From: Anaerofustis stercorihominis
Lineage (GTDB): Bacteria > Bacillota > Clostridia > Eubacteriales > Anaerofustaceae
Length of the DNA stretch: 64,000 bases
Direction of reading: 5' to 3'
Assembly (NCBI RefSeq): GCF_024623185.1
Contig: NZ_JANJZK010000002.1
Location: forward strand, 1 to 64,000
Position numbers and translations under genes: made by a program. The notes beneath the pieces are model-generated. The model was not told the origin of the DNA. It searched no databases and was given only the letters and a program-made list of their open reading frames with translations. Each line of letters starts with the position of its first letter. Positions within the stretch are counted from its first letter, which is position 1. Below are positions 25,225 through 33,709 of this stretch, in pieces.

Positions 25225-26226
25225 ATGAGTAAAATATTAGCAACTCCAGCTGCTAGAGTCGCTGCAAAGGAAAAAAACATTGACCTTAGTACGGTTAAAG
25301 GGACAGGAAAACTTGGAGCGATCGTTTTAAAAGATTTGGATAATGTGGCTGTTTTAATAGGAAAAGATAGAGGGCTTAAAGTTACGCCTGTTGCCAAGAA
25401 TGCAATGAATTATTATGGTGTAAGTTTAGATGATGTAGCTCACGACGGAAACAAAGTTAAAAAAGAAAATGTTATAAGTACTGTAACAAGAATGTCTAAA
25501 GATGAAGTTTCGGCAGTTCCTGTAACACCTGCTATGGAAGAAAAGGTTATTCCTTATAAGGGTATGAGAAAAGCCATCGGAGACAACATGATGACTTCTA
25601 TTCAAGGTTCTCCTCAGGTATCTCACTTTGCGGATATCGATACTACAGAATTTATGGATATATTCGAAAAAACTAAAGTTATATTCAAAGAAAAATATAA
25701 TAAGAAAATTACTGTTACTGATTTCTTAATCAAAGCGGTAAGTCTTACTTTACAAAAATGTCCTAAAGTCAATGCAAACTTTGACGGTAAAGAAATCTAT
25801 AGAAGAGGTACTGTTAATATAGGTTTGGCGGTTGCTCAGGATGAAGGATTGGTTGTACCTGTATTTAACGGTGTTGAAAATAAAAGTATTTTCGATATCT
25901 GTGATGAAAGAGCTGAAATCGTTCCTCAGGCTAGGGATAATAAACTAAGCGGAAAATATTATAAAGGTGCAACATTTACGATAAGTAATACCGGAAGAAG
26001 CGTAAATAACTTCTTTACGCCTATTATAAACCCGGGTGAAGTTGCAATACTCGGAGTTGGCAGAACAGCTGAAATGCCTGCGGTTGTAAACGGCGAAATT
26101 GTAATAAGAACATTCACCGGTTTCAGTATTACAATCGATCATAGAGTTTTAGACGGAATGGATGCAGTTAACTTCTTGAATACATTAAATGAAGTGATAA
26201 GCAATCCTATTAATATTTTATTATAA
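25225..26226 (+). CDS. Dihydrolipoamide acyltransferase E2 lacking a lipoyl domain
   Basis: 333-residue E2 acyltransferase that starts directly with a peripheral-subunit-binding domain (1-38; ATPAARVAAKEKNIDLSTVKGTG). A second, more diverged copy follows (about 48-85; KVTPVAKNAMNYYGVSLDDV). The catalytic chloramphenicol-acetyltransferase-like domain covers about 108-333, with GMRKAIGDNMMTS, NIGLAVAQDEGLVVPV and the active-site motif IDHRVLDGMDA. The usual N-terminal lipoyl domain is absent. The gene is preceded by its own aaggagg site, and the upstream reading frame is E1 beta, so this is not a missed start. Lipoyl domains are instead carried by the E3 encoded next. Confidence 0.92.
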   Translation: MSKILATPAARVAAKEKNIDLSTVKGTGKLGAIVLKDLDNVAVLIGKDRGLKVTPVAKNAMNYYGVSLDDVAHDGNKVKKENVISTVTRMSKDEVSAVPVTPAMEEKVIPYKGMRKAIGDNMMTSIQGSPQVSHFADIDTTEFMDIFEKTKVIFKEKYNKKITVTDFLIKAVSLTLQKCPKVNANFDGKEIYRRGTVNIGLAVAQDEGLVVPVFNGVENKSIFDICDERAEIVPQARDNKLSGKYYKGATFTISNTGRSVNNFFTPIINPGEVAILGVGRTAEMPAVVNGEIVIRTFTGFSITIDHRVLDGMDAVNFLNTLNEVISNPINILL

Positions 26227-26247
26227 TATAGGAGAATTGATTAGAAT

Positions 26248-28287
26248 ATGGGAAAATATATGTTAATGCCAAAACTTGATATGTCTATGGAAGAAGGACA
26301 AATTCTAAAATGGATGTGTAAAGTCGGCGATAAAACAAAAAGAGGCGATATTGTAGTTGAAGTCGAAACAGGAAAAGTTGCTCTTGAAGTAGATAATCCA
26401 ACGGCTGACGGTACGATACTTGCATTATATGTAGACGAAGGAGATGACGTTAAGGTCAATACTCCTATTATGTACATAGGTGAAGAAGGCGAAATTCCTC
26501 CTACAAAAGAAGAAGCTTTGGGCGGCGGTGATAAATCAGAACCTAAAGAGGAAAAGAAAAAAGCTGCACCTAAAAAAGCAAAAGTTTCATTAGATGATTT
26601 TAAAGGAAAATTCATGTTAATGCCAAAACTAGACATGTCTATGGAAGAAGGACAAATTTTAAAATGGATGTGTAAAGTCGGCGATGAAACAAAAAGAGGC
26701 GATATAGTCGTTGAAGTGGAAACAGGCAAGGTAGCCCTTGAAGTAGACAATCCTACAGCTGATGGCACTATCCTGGCTTTATATGCAGAAGAAGGTGAAG
26801 ATGTCAAAGTTAATGAACCTATTATATTTATAGGTGAAAAAGGTTCGACTCCTCCTACAAAAGAAGAAGCTATGATAATTACTCATCCCGAACTTGCTGA
26901 TGAAGCAGAGGATAGTGCAGAAGATGAAGCCCCTTCAAATTCTCATGATTATGATTTGGCTGTAATAGGTGCAGGTCCGGGCGGATATGTCTGTGCGATA
27001 AGAGCCGCTCAGCTTGGTGCTAAAGTTGTTATTTTCGAAAAAGAACATATCGGTGGTGTCTGCTTAAATAAAGGATGTATTCCTACAAAAGCATTTGTTA
27101 AAAATGCGGAAGTTTTAAGAGAAGTTAAGCATGCCGATGAAATGGGGATCGAAGTTGAATCTTTCAAAACTAACTGGTCTAAGGTCATTGAAAGGAAAAA
27201 CGGGGTTGTTTCAAAACTTACCGGCGGTGTAAGCGGTTTATTAAAACGTCATAAAGTAGAAGTGGTTATGGGTGAAGCCGTAATCAATACCGAACACGAA
27301 ATTTTAGTGGGAGATAAATCATATGATGTAGATAATATCGTAATTGCATGCGGTAGTGATTCGGTTATGATACCTATAGAAAACGACAACAGTGTTAAAG
27401 TTTATGATTCTGAAGGAATGCTTAATATTGATAAACTTCCCGAAGATCTTGTAATCATTGGCGGCGGTGTTATCGGCGTTGAACTTGCAGGAATAATGAA
27501 CGAGTTTGGTGTAAATGTAACGATCGTTGAAATGCTTGACAGTATTCTTGCAATGGCTGACGATGATGTGATACAAGTCGTTGATAGAGAACTTAGAAAT
27601 CATGGTATAGATATTATAACGGGAGTAGGTGCAAGTAAACTTGCAGGCGGAAACGTTGTTCTATCTGACGGCAGAGAAATAAAAGCAGATGCTGTTCTTA
27701 TGTCTGTAGGAAGAAAACCTGTTAAAGTTGCAAGTAATATAAATATTCTTGTAAGTGAAAGAGGATTTGTTGAAATAGACAATAAACTAAGAACCAGTGT
27801 AGATAATATTTATGCTATCGGTGATGTTACAGGTAAGGTAATGCTTGCACATACAGCCAGCAGACAAGGTATTGTTGTTGCAGAAGACTTATACGGAGAA
27901 GGTGCAGCAGTAGATTACAGCAGAATACCTTCTTGTGTATTCACTATTCCTGAAGTTGCTTGGATTGGCTTAAATGAAAAACAAGCCGAAGAACTCGGTA
28001 TTCCTTATAAGTCAAGCAAAATGCCTTTCGCAGGCGTAGGTAAAGCTCTTGCAATGAATGATACTACTGGTTTCGTTAAAGTAATCACAGATGAAAGATT
28101 TGATGAAATTATTGGGGTACATATCGTAGGGCTAAATGCATCAGATATAGTTGCACAGGGTGCAATCGCTATAGATTTGGAAGCAACCAGTGAAGAAATC
28201 GCAAATATTACTTTTGCACATCCAACCTTAAGTGAAGGTTTTATGGAAGCATGTGAAGGTATAAGCGGCAAAATGATTCACGGTTAA
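26248..28287 (+). CDS. Dihydrolipoamide dehydrogenase E3 with two N-terminal lipoyl domains
   Basis: 679-residue flavoprotein, about 210 residues longer than a plain E3. Two lipoyl domains (about 2-80 and 120-198) are almost identical, with lipoyl-lysines K43 and K161 in the sequence ETGKV. Linkers rich in Lys, Ala and Glu follow each. The E3 part starts near 233 (DYDLAVIGAGPGGYVCAIRAAQLG, FAD) and has the redox disulfide in GVCLNKGCIPTK, the NAD-binding motif VIIGGGVIGVELAG, GRKP, YAIGDVTG and the C-terminal catalytic AHPTLSEGFMEA. It reoxidises dihydrolipoyl groups with NAD. Last gene of the operon, followed by a terminator. Confidence 0.95.
   Translation: MGKYMLMPKLDMSMEEGQILKWMCKVGDKTKRGDIVVEVETGKVALEVDNPTADGTILALYVDEGDDVKVNTPIMYIGEEGEIPPTKEEALGGGDKSEPKEEKKKAAPKKAKVSLDDFKGKFMLMPKLDMSMEEGQILKWMCKVGDETKRGDIVVEVETGKVALEVDNPTADGTILALYAEEGEDVKVNEPIIFIGEKGSTPPTKEEAMIITHPELADEAEDSAEDEAPSNSHDYDLAVIGAGPGGYVCAIRAAQLGAKVVIFEKEHIGGVCLNKGCIPTKAFVKNAEVLREVKHADEMGIEVESFKTNWSKVIERKNGVVSKLTGGVSGLLKRHKVEVVMGEAVINTEHEILVGDKSYDVDNIVIACGSDSVMIPIENDNSVKVYDSEGMLNIDKLPEDLVIIGGGVIGVELAGIMNEFGVNVTIVEMLDSILAMADDDVIQVVDRELRNHGIDIITGVGASKLAGGNVVLSDGREIKADAVLMSVGRKPVKVASNINILVSERGFVEIDNKLRTSVDNIYAIGDVTGKVMLAHTASRQGIVVAEDLYGEGAAVDYSRIPSCVFTIPEVAWIGLNEKQAEELGIPYKSSKMPFAGVGKALAMNDTTGFVKVITDERFDEIIGVHIVGLNASDIVAQGAIAIDLEATSEEIANITFAHPTLSEGFMEACEGISGKMIHG
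26251..26850 (+). repeat. Tandem duplication encoding two lipoyl domains
   Basis: The stretch starting at 26251 recurs from 26605 (offset 354 bp, 118 codons) over about 245 bp, with mostly third-position differences. The encoded domains differ at only a few residues, so the duplication is recent or kept alike by gene conversion. Confidence 0.85.
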
Positions 28288-28310
28288 TTAAATAAGTAGT
28301 AGTTTTTCAC

Positions 28311-28348
28311 AAAAAAACTCGTAAGGATAAAACCTGCGGGTTTTTTTG
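28311..28348 (+). terminator. Intrinsic terminator of the dehydrogenase operon
   Basis: Stem aaaaaaactcg (28311-28321) and cgggttttttt (28337-28347) with one G-T pair, then ttgac. Confidence 0.85.
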
Positions 28349-28377
28349 TTGACTTTGTAATAATAATTCTTTACACT
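28349..28377 (+). promoter_or_regulatory. Promoter of the lytTR-DUF3021 pair
   Basis: TTGACT (28349-28354), 17-bp spacer and TACACT (28372-28377), 30 bp before the lytTR-type gene start. Confidence 0.6.
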
Positions 28378-28407
28378 TAGAACGAAGTAAAATTACCGGG
28401 AGTTATT

Positions 28408-28842
28408 ATGAAGTTACTTATTGAGCAGTCCCTTGACATAAAGGAGCCGGAGATTACAATAAAATGCGGGCTTATGGATGAAAGACTGAAAAAATTAATT
28501 GAACAGATAAAGTTATATTCCTTTTCTGTAATGGGGTTTAAAGACGGCAGCAGGTCTGCTGTTGCACTTGAAAATATTTATTACTTTGAGTCGGTGGATA
28601 ATAAGACATTTTTATATACATTTGATGAGGTATACGAATGCGACAAAAAACTATATGAATTGGAAGAAATTTTAAAGCAGACTTCATTTGTAAGGGTGAG
28701 TAAAAAATGTATTTTAAATTCTAATTGTATAAAGAAAGTAAGACCTCAGCTCAGCGGCAGGATAGAGGCGATTTTAGATAATGACGAACATGTGATAGTA
28801 TCAAAACATTATACAAAAGATTTTAAAGAGAAGTTTATATAA
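28408..28842 (+). CDS. LytTR-type DNA-binding regulator
   Basis: 144-residue regulator whose C-terminal 95 residues are a LytTR DNA-binding domain: ENIYYFESVDNKTFLYTFDEVYECDKKLYELEEIL, then FVRVSKKCILNSNCIKKVRP. The N-terminal 45 residues lack a receiver domain. This compact form is typical of LytTR regulators paired with a DUF3021 membrane protein, which is encoded 13 bp downstream and thought to restrain the regulator. Likely target sites are the 21-bp-spaced direct repeats before the ABC transporter at 29424. The function is probably transporter control, by inference. Confidence 0.88.
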   Translation: MKLLIEQSLDIKEPEITIKCGLMDERLKKLIEQIKLYSFSVMGFKDGSRSAVALENIYYFESVDNKTFLYTFDEVYECDKKLYELEEILKQTSFVRVSKKCILNSNCIKKVRPQLSGRIEAILDNDEHVIVSKHYTKDFKEKFI

Positions 28843-28855
28843 TAGGAGAAAAAGA

Positions 28856-29278
28856 ATGAAAAAATTAATAACTATATGTTCTACGAGTTTTACCGTTGTA
28901 ATTTTACTTACAACTTTGTTGGTAGATACTGACCTCTCTCCCGATATAAACAGATTTATTATACTTCAGTTATTTTTGATGTCACTTACTATATCGGTTT
29001 TATTGGTTTTACTTGATAAATTTGAAGATAAAATGAGTGAGTACTATGACAGTAATTTAATAAGAGGTATATTAAGCAGAATAATAATATGTTACCTTGT
29101 TGTTTTTTTCGAGGGTGTATACTTTAAGATGTTCGATTTTTCATTATATTCACTTCTTTCAATAAGTCCTATAGTGATAATAGCATTTATAGTTACTTAT
29201 ATAGTTTCTTATATGATTTGCTACAAAGAAACTGAAGAAATAAATGAGGTCATAAAAAGAAAAAAGAACATTAAATAA
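28856..29278 (+). CDS. DUF3021 family membrane protein
   Basis: 140-residue integral membrane protein with four predicted helices (about 4-23, 33-54, 70-90, 100-122) and a basic C-terminal tail. DUF3021 proteins occur as partners of short LytTR regulators and probably act as membrane-bound modulators or anti-regulators. It directly follows the lytTR-type gene with a taggag site and is followed by a terminator, so the two form one unit. Confidence 0.8.
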   Translation: MKKLITICSTSFTVVILLTTLLVDTDLSPDINRFIILQLFLMSLTISVLLVLLDKFEDKMSEYYDSNLIRGILSRIIICYLVVFFEGVYFKMFDFSLYSLLSISPIVIIAFIVTYIVSYMICYKETEEINEVIKRKKNIK

Positions 29279-29290
29279 TCATATATAAAG

Positions 29291-29320
29291 AAAGACCGAC
29301 AAAGCTGTCGGTCTTTTTAT
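29291..29320 (+). terminator. Intrinsic terminator of the lytTR-DUF3021 operon
   Basis: Stem gaccgaca (29294-29301) and tgtcggtc (29306-29313), loop aagc, flanked by A and T runs. Confidence 0.9.
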
Positions 29321-29331
29321 TTTGATATTTT

Positions 29332-29363
29332 GTCATCTTATACCCTCTAAAAGTCATCTTATA
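29332..29363 (+). promoter_or_regulatory. Candidate LytTR operator: 11-bp direct repeat, period 21
   Basis: gtcatcttata occurs at 29332-29342 and again at 29353-29363, exactly 21 bp apart (two helix turns). LytTR proteins bind direct repeats with about this spacing. The pair ends 10 bp before a possible -35 box TTGAAA (29374-29379), which has a weak -10 TATTCT (29396-29401). This is the placement expected for an activator of the ABC transporter operon. Confidence 0.6.
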
Positions 29364-29423
29364 TTAAGCTGTATTGAAATAAAATATATTTTTGATATTC
29401 TTAAAGCTATGGAGGAAATGTAA

Positions 29424-30344
29424 ATGACAGAAAAAATAATTGAAGTTAAAGGACTTAAAAAAAGTTTTAATGATATTGAAGCTATTAAAGGTATAGACTT
29501 TTTTGTTAAAAAAGGACAGCTATTTTCATTTCTCGGTCCCAATGGGGCGGGGAAGTCAACGACAATAAAAATTTTATGTACTCTTCTTGATAAAAACGAA
29601 GGAGAAGTTTTTATTGGCGGATTTAGATTAGGTAATGATGATAATGAAATAAGAAAAGATATAGGTGTAGTTTTTCAGGACAGTATACTTGATGATTTGC
29701 TTACAGTCAAAGAAAATCTTATAACCAGAGGGAAGTTTTATGGGCTTACAAATGATAAGCTTAATGAAAAAGTAAATGAAGTAAGCAGTATATGCGAGCT
29801 TGGAGAATTTATTAATCGTCCATATGGGAAATTATCCGGAGGGCAGAGACGAAGAGCTGATATCGCAAGAGCACTTATAAACACACCTAAAATCTTATTC
29901 TTGGATGAGCCTACGACAGGTCTTGACCCAAAGACCAAAGACAGCGTATGGAATATGATTTTAAGGCTTAAAAAAGAAATAAATATGACTATATTCTTAA
30001 CTACTCATTATATGGAAGAGGCAAGCTTAAGCGATTATATAACGATAATAGACCATGGTGAAATCGTTGTTCAGGGTACTCCTTATGACCTTAGAGATAA
30101 ATATAGTAAGGATAAATTGAGGATAAAACCTAAGGATAAGGAGTCCCTTATAAATATATTAGACAGCAATATATTAGATTATAAAGAAGATAACGATGTT
30201 ATTGTTATATTTTTAAACGATACATTGGAAGCTATTGATATACTGAGTAAACTAAAAGATGTCATCATAAGTTTTGAGGTGATTCATGGTTCGATGAATG
30301 ATGTATTTTTAAATATAACTGGAGGTGAGCTTAATAATGATTAA
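29424..30344 (+). CDS. ABC-2 transporter ATPase subunit
   Basis: 306-residue ATP-binding protein of the CcmA/DrrA type. Walker A is GPNGAGKSTT, the Q-loop is VVFQDSILDD, the signature is KLSGGQRRRADIARAL, Walker B is ILFLDEPTTGLDP, and the switch His is in FLTTHYMEEA. The C-terminal ~70 residues form the DUF4162-type extension of drug and antibiotic exporters. It overlaps the permease gene by 8 bases. An atggagg ribosome-binding site precedes the ATG. The cargo is unknown; antimicrobial peptide or drug export is typical for LytTR-linked systems. Confidence 0.93.
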   Translation: MTEKIIEVKGLKKSFNDIEAIKGIDFFVKKGQLFSFLGPNGAGKSTTIKILCTLLDKNEGEVFIGGFRLGNDDNEIRKDIGVVFQDSILDDLLTVKENLITRGKFYGLTNDKLNEKVNEVSSICELGEFINRPYGKLSGGQRRRADIARALINTPKILFLDEPTTGLDPKTKDSVWNMILRLKKEINMTIFLTTHYMEEASLSDYITIIDHGEIVVQGTPYDLRDKYSKDKLRIKPKDKESLINILDSNILDYKEDNDVIVIFLNDTLEAIDILSKLKDVIISFEVIHGSMNDVFLNITGGELNND

Positions 30345-31203
30345 TATTGCAAAGAGGAATTTAAGGATATATTTTAGGCAGAAAAGTACAGTTTTCTTTT
30401 CATTGATGAGCGTATTTATAATAATTTTGTTATATGTTTTATTTCTTGGAAAAAACTTGACTTCTTCTTTGACCGCCAATGGGATTGACGGAGTGGAAAA
30501 TTTGGTCAACAGTTGGGTAATGGCAGGTATAATATCCGTTGCTTCCATTACTACCACTATGGGTGCTTTTAATGTAATGGTAGAGGATAGGGTAAAAAAC
30601 TTAAGCAAAGATTTTTTTTCTTCTCCAATCAAAAAAGTATCTATTGTCGGAGGTTATGTTCTTAGCTCATATATAGTCGGCTTAATAATGAGTGTCATAA
30701 CTTTTATAGCTGCGGAATTTTTTATTTATTTTTCCGGGGGAGAAATTTTAAGTTTTACCAGTACACTAAAAGTTTTTGGGATAATACTAATATCTGTATT
30801 TATGTCAAGTTCTATGGTATTCTTTATCGTAAGTTTCTTCTATAGTCAAGGTGCTTTTTCCACTGCAAGTACTATAATCGGAACACTTATCGGTTTTGTT
30901 ACCGGCATTTATTTTCCTATTTCGGTACTAACAAATTCCATGCAGTGGGTGATAAAACTGTTTCCGCTATCTCACTCAGCATCTCTTCTAAGGCAAGTCA
31001 TGATGACAGGACCGATAGGGATATCTTTTGAACATGCAGGCACATTAAGGATAAACGAGTTTAAAGAGTCTATGGGGATAATCCTTAAATTTGGTGATTT
31101 TACATTGACACCTGCTATTCATATTTTGATTTTACTGGCTGTGGGGATTTTATTTTTCATTTTAGCAGTGCTTAATATATCAAGAAAAAGTAAACAAGTA
31201 TAA
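30337..31203 (+). CDS. ABC-2 transporter permease
   Basis: 288-residue ABC-2 type membrane subunit with six predicted helices, including the N-terminal one (STVFFSLMSVFIIILLYVLFL) and the conserved C-terminal region FPISVLTNSMQWVIKLFPLSHSASLLRQ. The start at ATG 30337 lies 9 bp after ggaggtg; an in-frame GTG at 30325 overlaps the ribosome-binding site itself and is less likely. It is translationally coupled to the ATPase gene. A terminator follows. Confidence 0.9.
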   Translation: MINIAKRNLRIYFRQKSTVFFSLMSVFIIILLYVLFLGKNLTSSLTANGIDGVENLVNSWVMAGIISVASITTTMGAFNVMVEDRVKNLSKDFFSSPIKKVSIVGGYVLSSYIVGLIMSVITFIAAEFFIYFSGGEILSFTSTLKVFGIILISVFMSSSMVFFIVSFFYSQGAFSTASTIIGTLIGFVTGIYFPISVLTNSMQWVIKLFPLSHSASLLRQVMMTGPIGISFEHAGTLRINEFKESMGIILKFGDFTLTPAIHILILLAVGILFFILAVLNISRKSKQV

Positions 31204-31217
31204 TTTTTATTATTTAT

Positions 31218-31256
31218 AAAAGACTAACTTATAGATATGATTTAGTCTTTTTTTAT
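31218..31256 (+). terminator. Intrinsic terminator of the ABC-2 operon
   Basis: Stem aaaagactaa (31218-31227) and ttagtctttt (31242-31251) followed by a T run. Confidence 0.85.
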
Positions 31257-31320
31257 ATAATAAATATGAAAGCAAAAACAAGCTGTGCCGGTAAAAAGAG
31301 TAAATAAAAATACTTAAATA

Positions 31321-31349
31321 TTGATAAAACCATTAAAATGTGTTAATAT
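31321..31349 (+). promoter_or_regulatory. Promoter of the leucine-rich repeat gene
   Basis: TTGATA (31321-31326), 17-bp spacer and TAATAT (31344-31349), about 60 bp before the gene. Confidence 0.65.
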
Positions 31350-31410
31350 TTCAGTGTATAGAAGAGGTTAAAATCTAATATATAAAGCATTAGATAGGAG
31401 ATATTTAACG

Positions 31411-33627
31411 ATGTGTAAAATTGATAAAGCTGAAGCTATGAACGTAAGCGAATATACCGTAGCCTCAGATGTAAAAGTAATAGAAGAGAGAGCTTTTAAA
31501 GGTTTTAAAAATCTTAAAAAAGTTGTGGTTTCCGAAGGTGTAACGGTAATAGGCAACAGAGCTTTTGACGGATGCAGTAATCTTGAAGAAGTTGTTTTGC
31601 CAAGCAGTCTTAAAATAATAGGTAATTATGCATTCAAAGAATGTTCTAATTTAAAGAAGATCAATTTTCCTGAAGGGCTTGAAAAGATAGGAAATATTGC
31701 ATTCTATAATTGTAAATCCCTTGAAGACATAGTAATTCCAAAGAGCATGGATAGTATCGGATATTATGTATTCTACGGATGTTCCGGACTTAGAAGTGTA
31801 AAAATCCCTGACAGTGTTAAGGATATCGATTTATTTGCATTCTACAAATGTGCTTCACTCAAAGACCTTAAACTTCCTGACAGCATAGAAAGTATAGGTG
31901 CTTATTCTTTCTCTAACTGTACGGGACTTTGTACTTTGACTCTTCCTAAGAGTCTTACAAATATAGGTATTTGTGCCTTTGACGGATGCAGTCATTTGGA
32001 AGAAATCATAATCCCCGAAAGCCTTACAAACATAAGCGATTATGCTTTTGACGGAGCTATAGGGCTTAAGAGACTTAATATTCCTAAGACCATTGAAAAT
32101 ATCGGAGCTTATGTATTTGCAAATTGTTCCAGCCTGGAATGTATCAATGTAGATAAAGACAATAAATTCTACTCAAGTGAAAACGGAGTATTATACGATA
32201 AAGATCAGACTACACTTCTTTGCTGCCCGGGCGGTAAAGATGAAGTAAATATCCTTGATAGTGTAACTGCAATAGGCGACAGAGCTTTCCTAGGATGCGG
32301 CAACCTTGAAAATGTTGAACTTTCCAATAATATCAAGAGTATCGGTAATTCTGCTTTTGACGGATGTAAATCTCTGGAAGAAATCAAAATCCCTAACAGT
32401 GTCGTAAGTATCGGTGCCGGAGCATTCGACGGATGCAGACACCTTACGGATATCGTAATCCCTAACAGTGTTGAAACTATTAAGCGAAGCGTATTCAATG
32501 GCTGCTGGAGACTTGAATCTATCACAGTACCTTTTGTAGGAAGCAGTGAAGATGATAATACTTACTTGGGATATTTTTTCGGTGCAAGTTCATATTACGA
32601 AAATGGTTCGATTGTACCTGCTTCATTAAAGGAAGTTACAGTTACTAAATCAAGTATAGACGATTATGCTTTCTTCCTATGTGCCGATTTAAAGAAAATC
32701 AATATAGGAGATGAAGTTGAAAGTATCGGAAGACTTGCTTTCCACAGATGTACTTCACTTAAAGAAATTTATATTCCAAAGAATGTAGTAAATATTGATA
32801 TTGAAGTATTCTCCGGATGTAAAAATTTAGAAAAGATATTGGTTGATGAAGAAAATGAATACTATTCAAGTGAAGGAAGTATTTTATACGATAAAGAAAA
32901 GACTATTGTAGTTTGCTGTTCTGCGGGAAAAGGTTCTGTAATTGTTCCCGAAGGTGTTAAGAAGATTGAAAAGAGAGCGTTCAGTTACTGTGATAAAATC
33001 ACAAATATTGCTCTTCCAAACACAGTTAAAGAAATCGGAGAAGAAGCATTCTTCGGATGTAAAAACTTATCTCAATTGGTAGTTCCTAATAATGTTACTA
33101 CTATAAGAGATTATACTTTTGCAGGATTTTCAGGACTTAAGAGTATCACTATCCCAAACAGTGTATCGAGTATAGGTAACTATGCATTTGACGGCTGTTC
33201 AAAACTTGAATATATCACTCTTCCAAACAGTGTTGATATCATCGGTACGGGGGCATTTAATGATTGTTCCAATTTAAAAGACTTCATTATCCCTGAAAGT
33301 GTTAAAACTATAGCCGGATTTGCTTTTTATGACTGCGTAAGTCTTAAGACGATAAATATTCCTGAAAGTGTTGAAGAAATTGGCGAAAGAGCATTTGACG
33401 GCTGCAGCGGGCTTACTTCTGCTACTATAGGAAAATCAGTAAAACATTTAGGCAGATACATCTTTAATTACTGTCAAAATTTGAATAGTGTAACTATTTT
33501 AGGTGATGATACGGAAATAGGCGAAAATGCTTTTAAAGGCTGTGATAACCTATATTTATTCGTAAATAAAGATTCTAAAGCAGAAAAATATGCAGCTGAA
33601 AATGAAATAATTTGTATAGCCGAGTAG
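31411..33627 (+). CDS. BspA-type leucine-rich repeat protein, no signal peptide
   Basis: 738 residues built almost entirely of LRR_5 (Treponema pallidum/BspA-type) repeats of about 23 residues with the pattern IGxxAFxGCxxLxxIxIPxSVxxIG. Two homologous interruptions each include FYSSENGVLYDKDQTTLLCC or YYSSEGSILYDKEKTIVVCC. The N-terminus (MCKIDKAEAMNVSEYTVASD) is polar, with no signal peptide, and no sortase, SLH or choline-binding segment is seen at the C-terminus. Relatives are often surface adhesins, so this one is either cytoplasmic, exported by another route, or has another role. A taggag site precedes the start and a terminator follows. Monocistronic. Confidence 0.88.
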   Translation: MCKIDKAEAMNVSEYTVASDVKVIEERAFKGFKNLKKVVVSEGVTVIGNRAFDGCSNLEEVVLPSSLKIIGNYAFKECSNLKKINFPEGLEKIGNIAFYNCKSLEDIVIPKSMDSIGYYVFYGCSGLRSVKIPDSVKDIDLFAFYKCASLKDLKLPDSIESIGAYSFSNCTGLCTLTLPKSLTNIGICAFDGCSHLEEIIIPESLTNISDYAFDGAIGLKRLNIPKTIENIGAYVFANCSSLECINVDKDNKFYSSENGVLYDKDQTTLLCCPGGKDEVNILDSVTAIGDRAFLGCGNLENVELSNNIKSIGNSAFDGCKSLEEIKIPNSVVSIGAGAFDGCRHLTDIVIPNSVETIKRSVFNGCWRLESITVPFVGSSEDDNTYLGYFFGASSYYENGSIVPASLKEVTVTKSSIDDYAFFLCADLKKINIGDEVESIGRLAFHRCTSLKEIYIPKNVVNIDIEVFSGCKNLEKILVDEENEYYSSEGSILYDKEKTIVVCCSAGKGSVIVPEGVKKIEKRAFSYCDKITNIALPNTVKEIGEEAFFGCKNLSQLVVPNNVTTIRDYTFAGFSGLKSITIPNSVSSIGNYAFDGCSKLEYITLPNSVDIIGTGAFNDCSNLKDFIIPESVKTIAGFAFYDCVSLKTINIPESVEEIGERAFDGCSGLTSATIGKSVKHLGRYIFNYCQNLNSVTILGDDTEIGENAFKGCDNLYLFVNKDSKAEKYAAENEIICIAE

Positions 33628-33636
33628 TGATAAAGC

Positions 33637-33669
33637 AAAAGACCATTCATGAAGGATGGTCTTTTTTTT
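33637..33669. terminator. Terminator after the leucine-rich repeat gene
   Basis: Stem aaaagaccat / atggtctttt with a T8 run on the plus strand. The A-rich left side may also serve the minus-strand gene that ends at 33710. Confidence 0.88.
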
Positions 33670-33709
33670 GTTTTGATTATATTTATAAGTCATATTTGAC
33701 CTTTTATAA

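Noticed and set aside
31266-31307. 13-residue Cys-containing peptide (MKAKTSCAGKKSK)
   Set aside because: No ribosome-binding site, very short and no family match; probably chance.
10187-33679. Repeated undecamer tgttttgatta after gene ends (10187, 18151, 33669)
   Set aside because: Three copies in T-rich downstream DNA can arise by chance, and no symmetry or common position supports a function.
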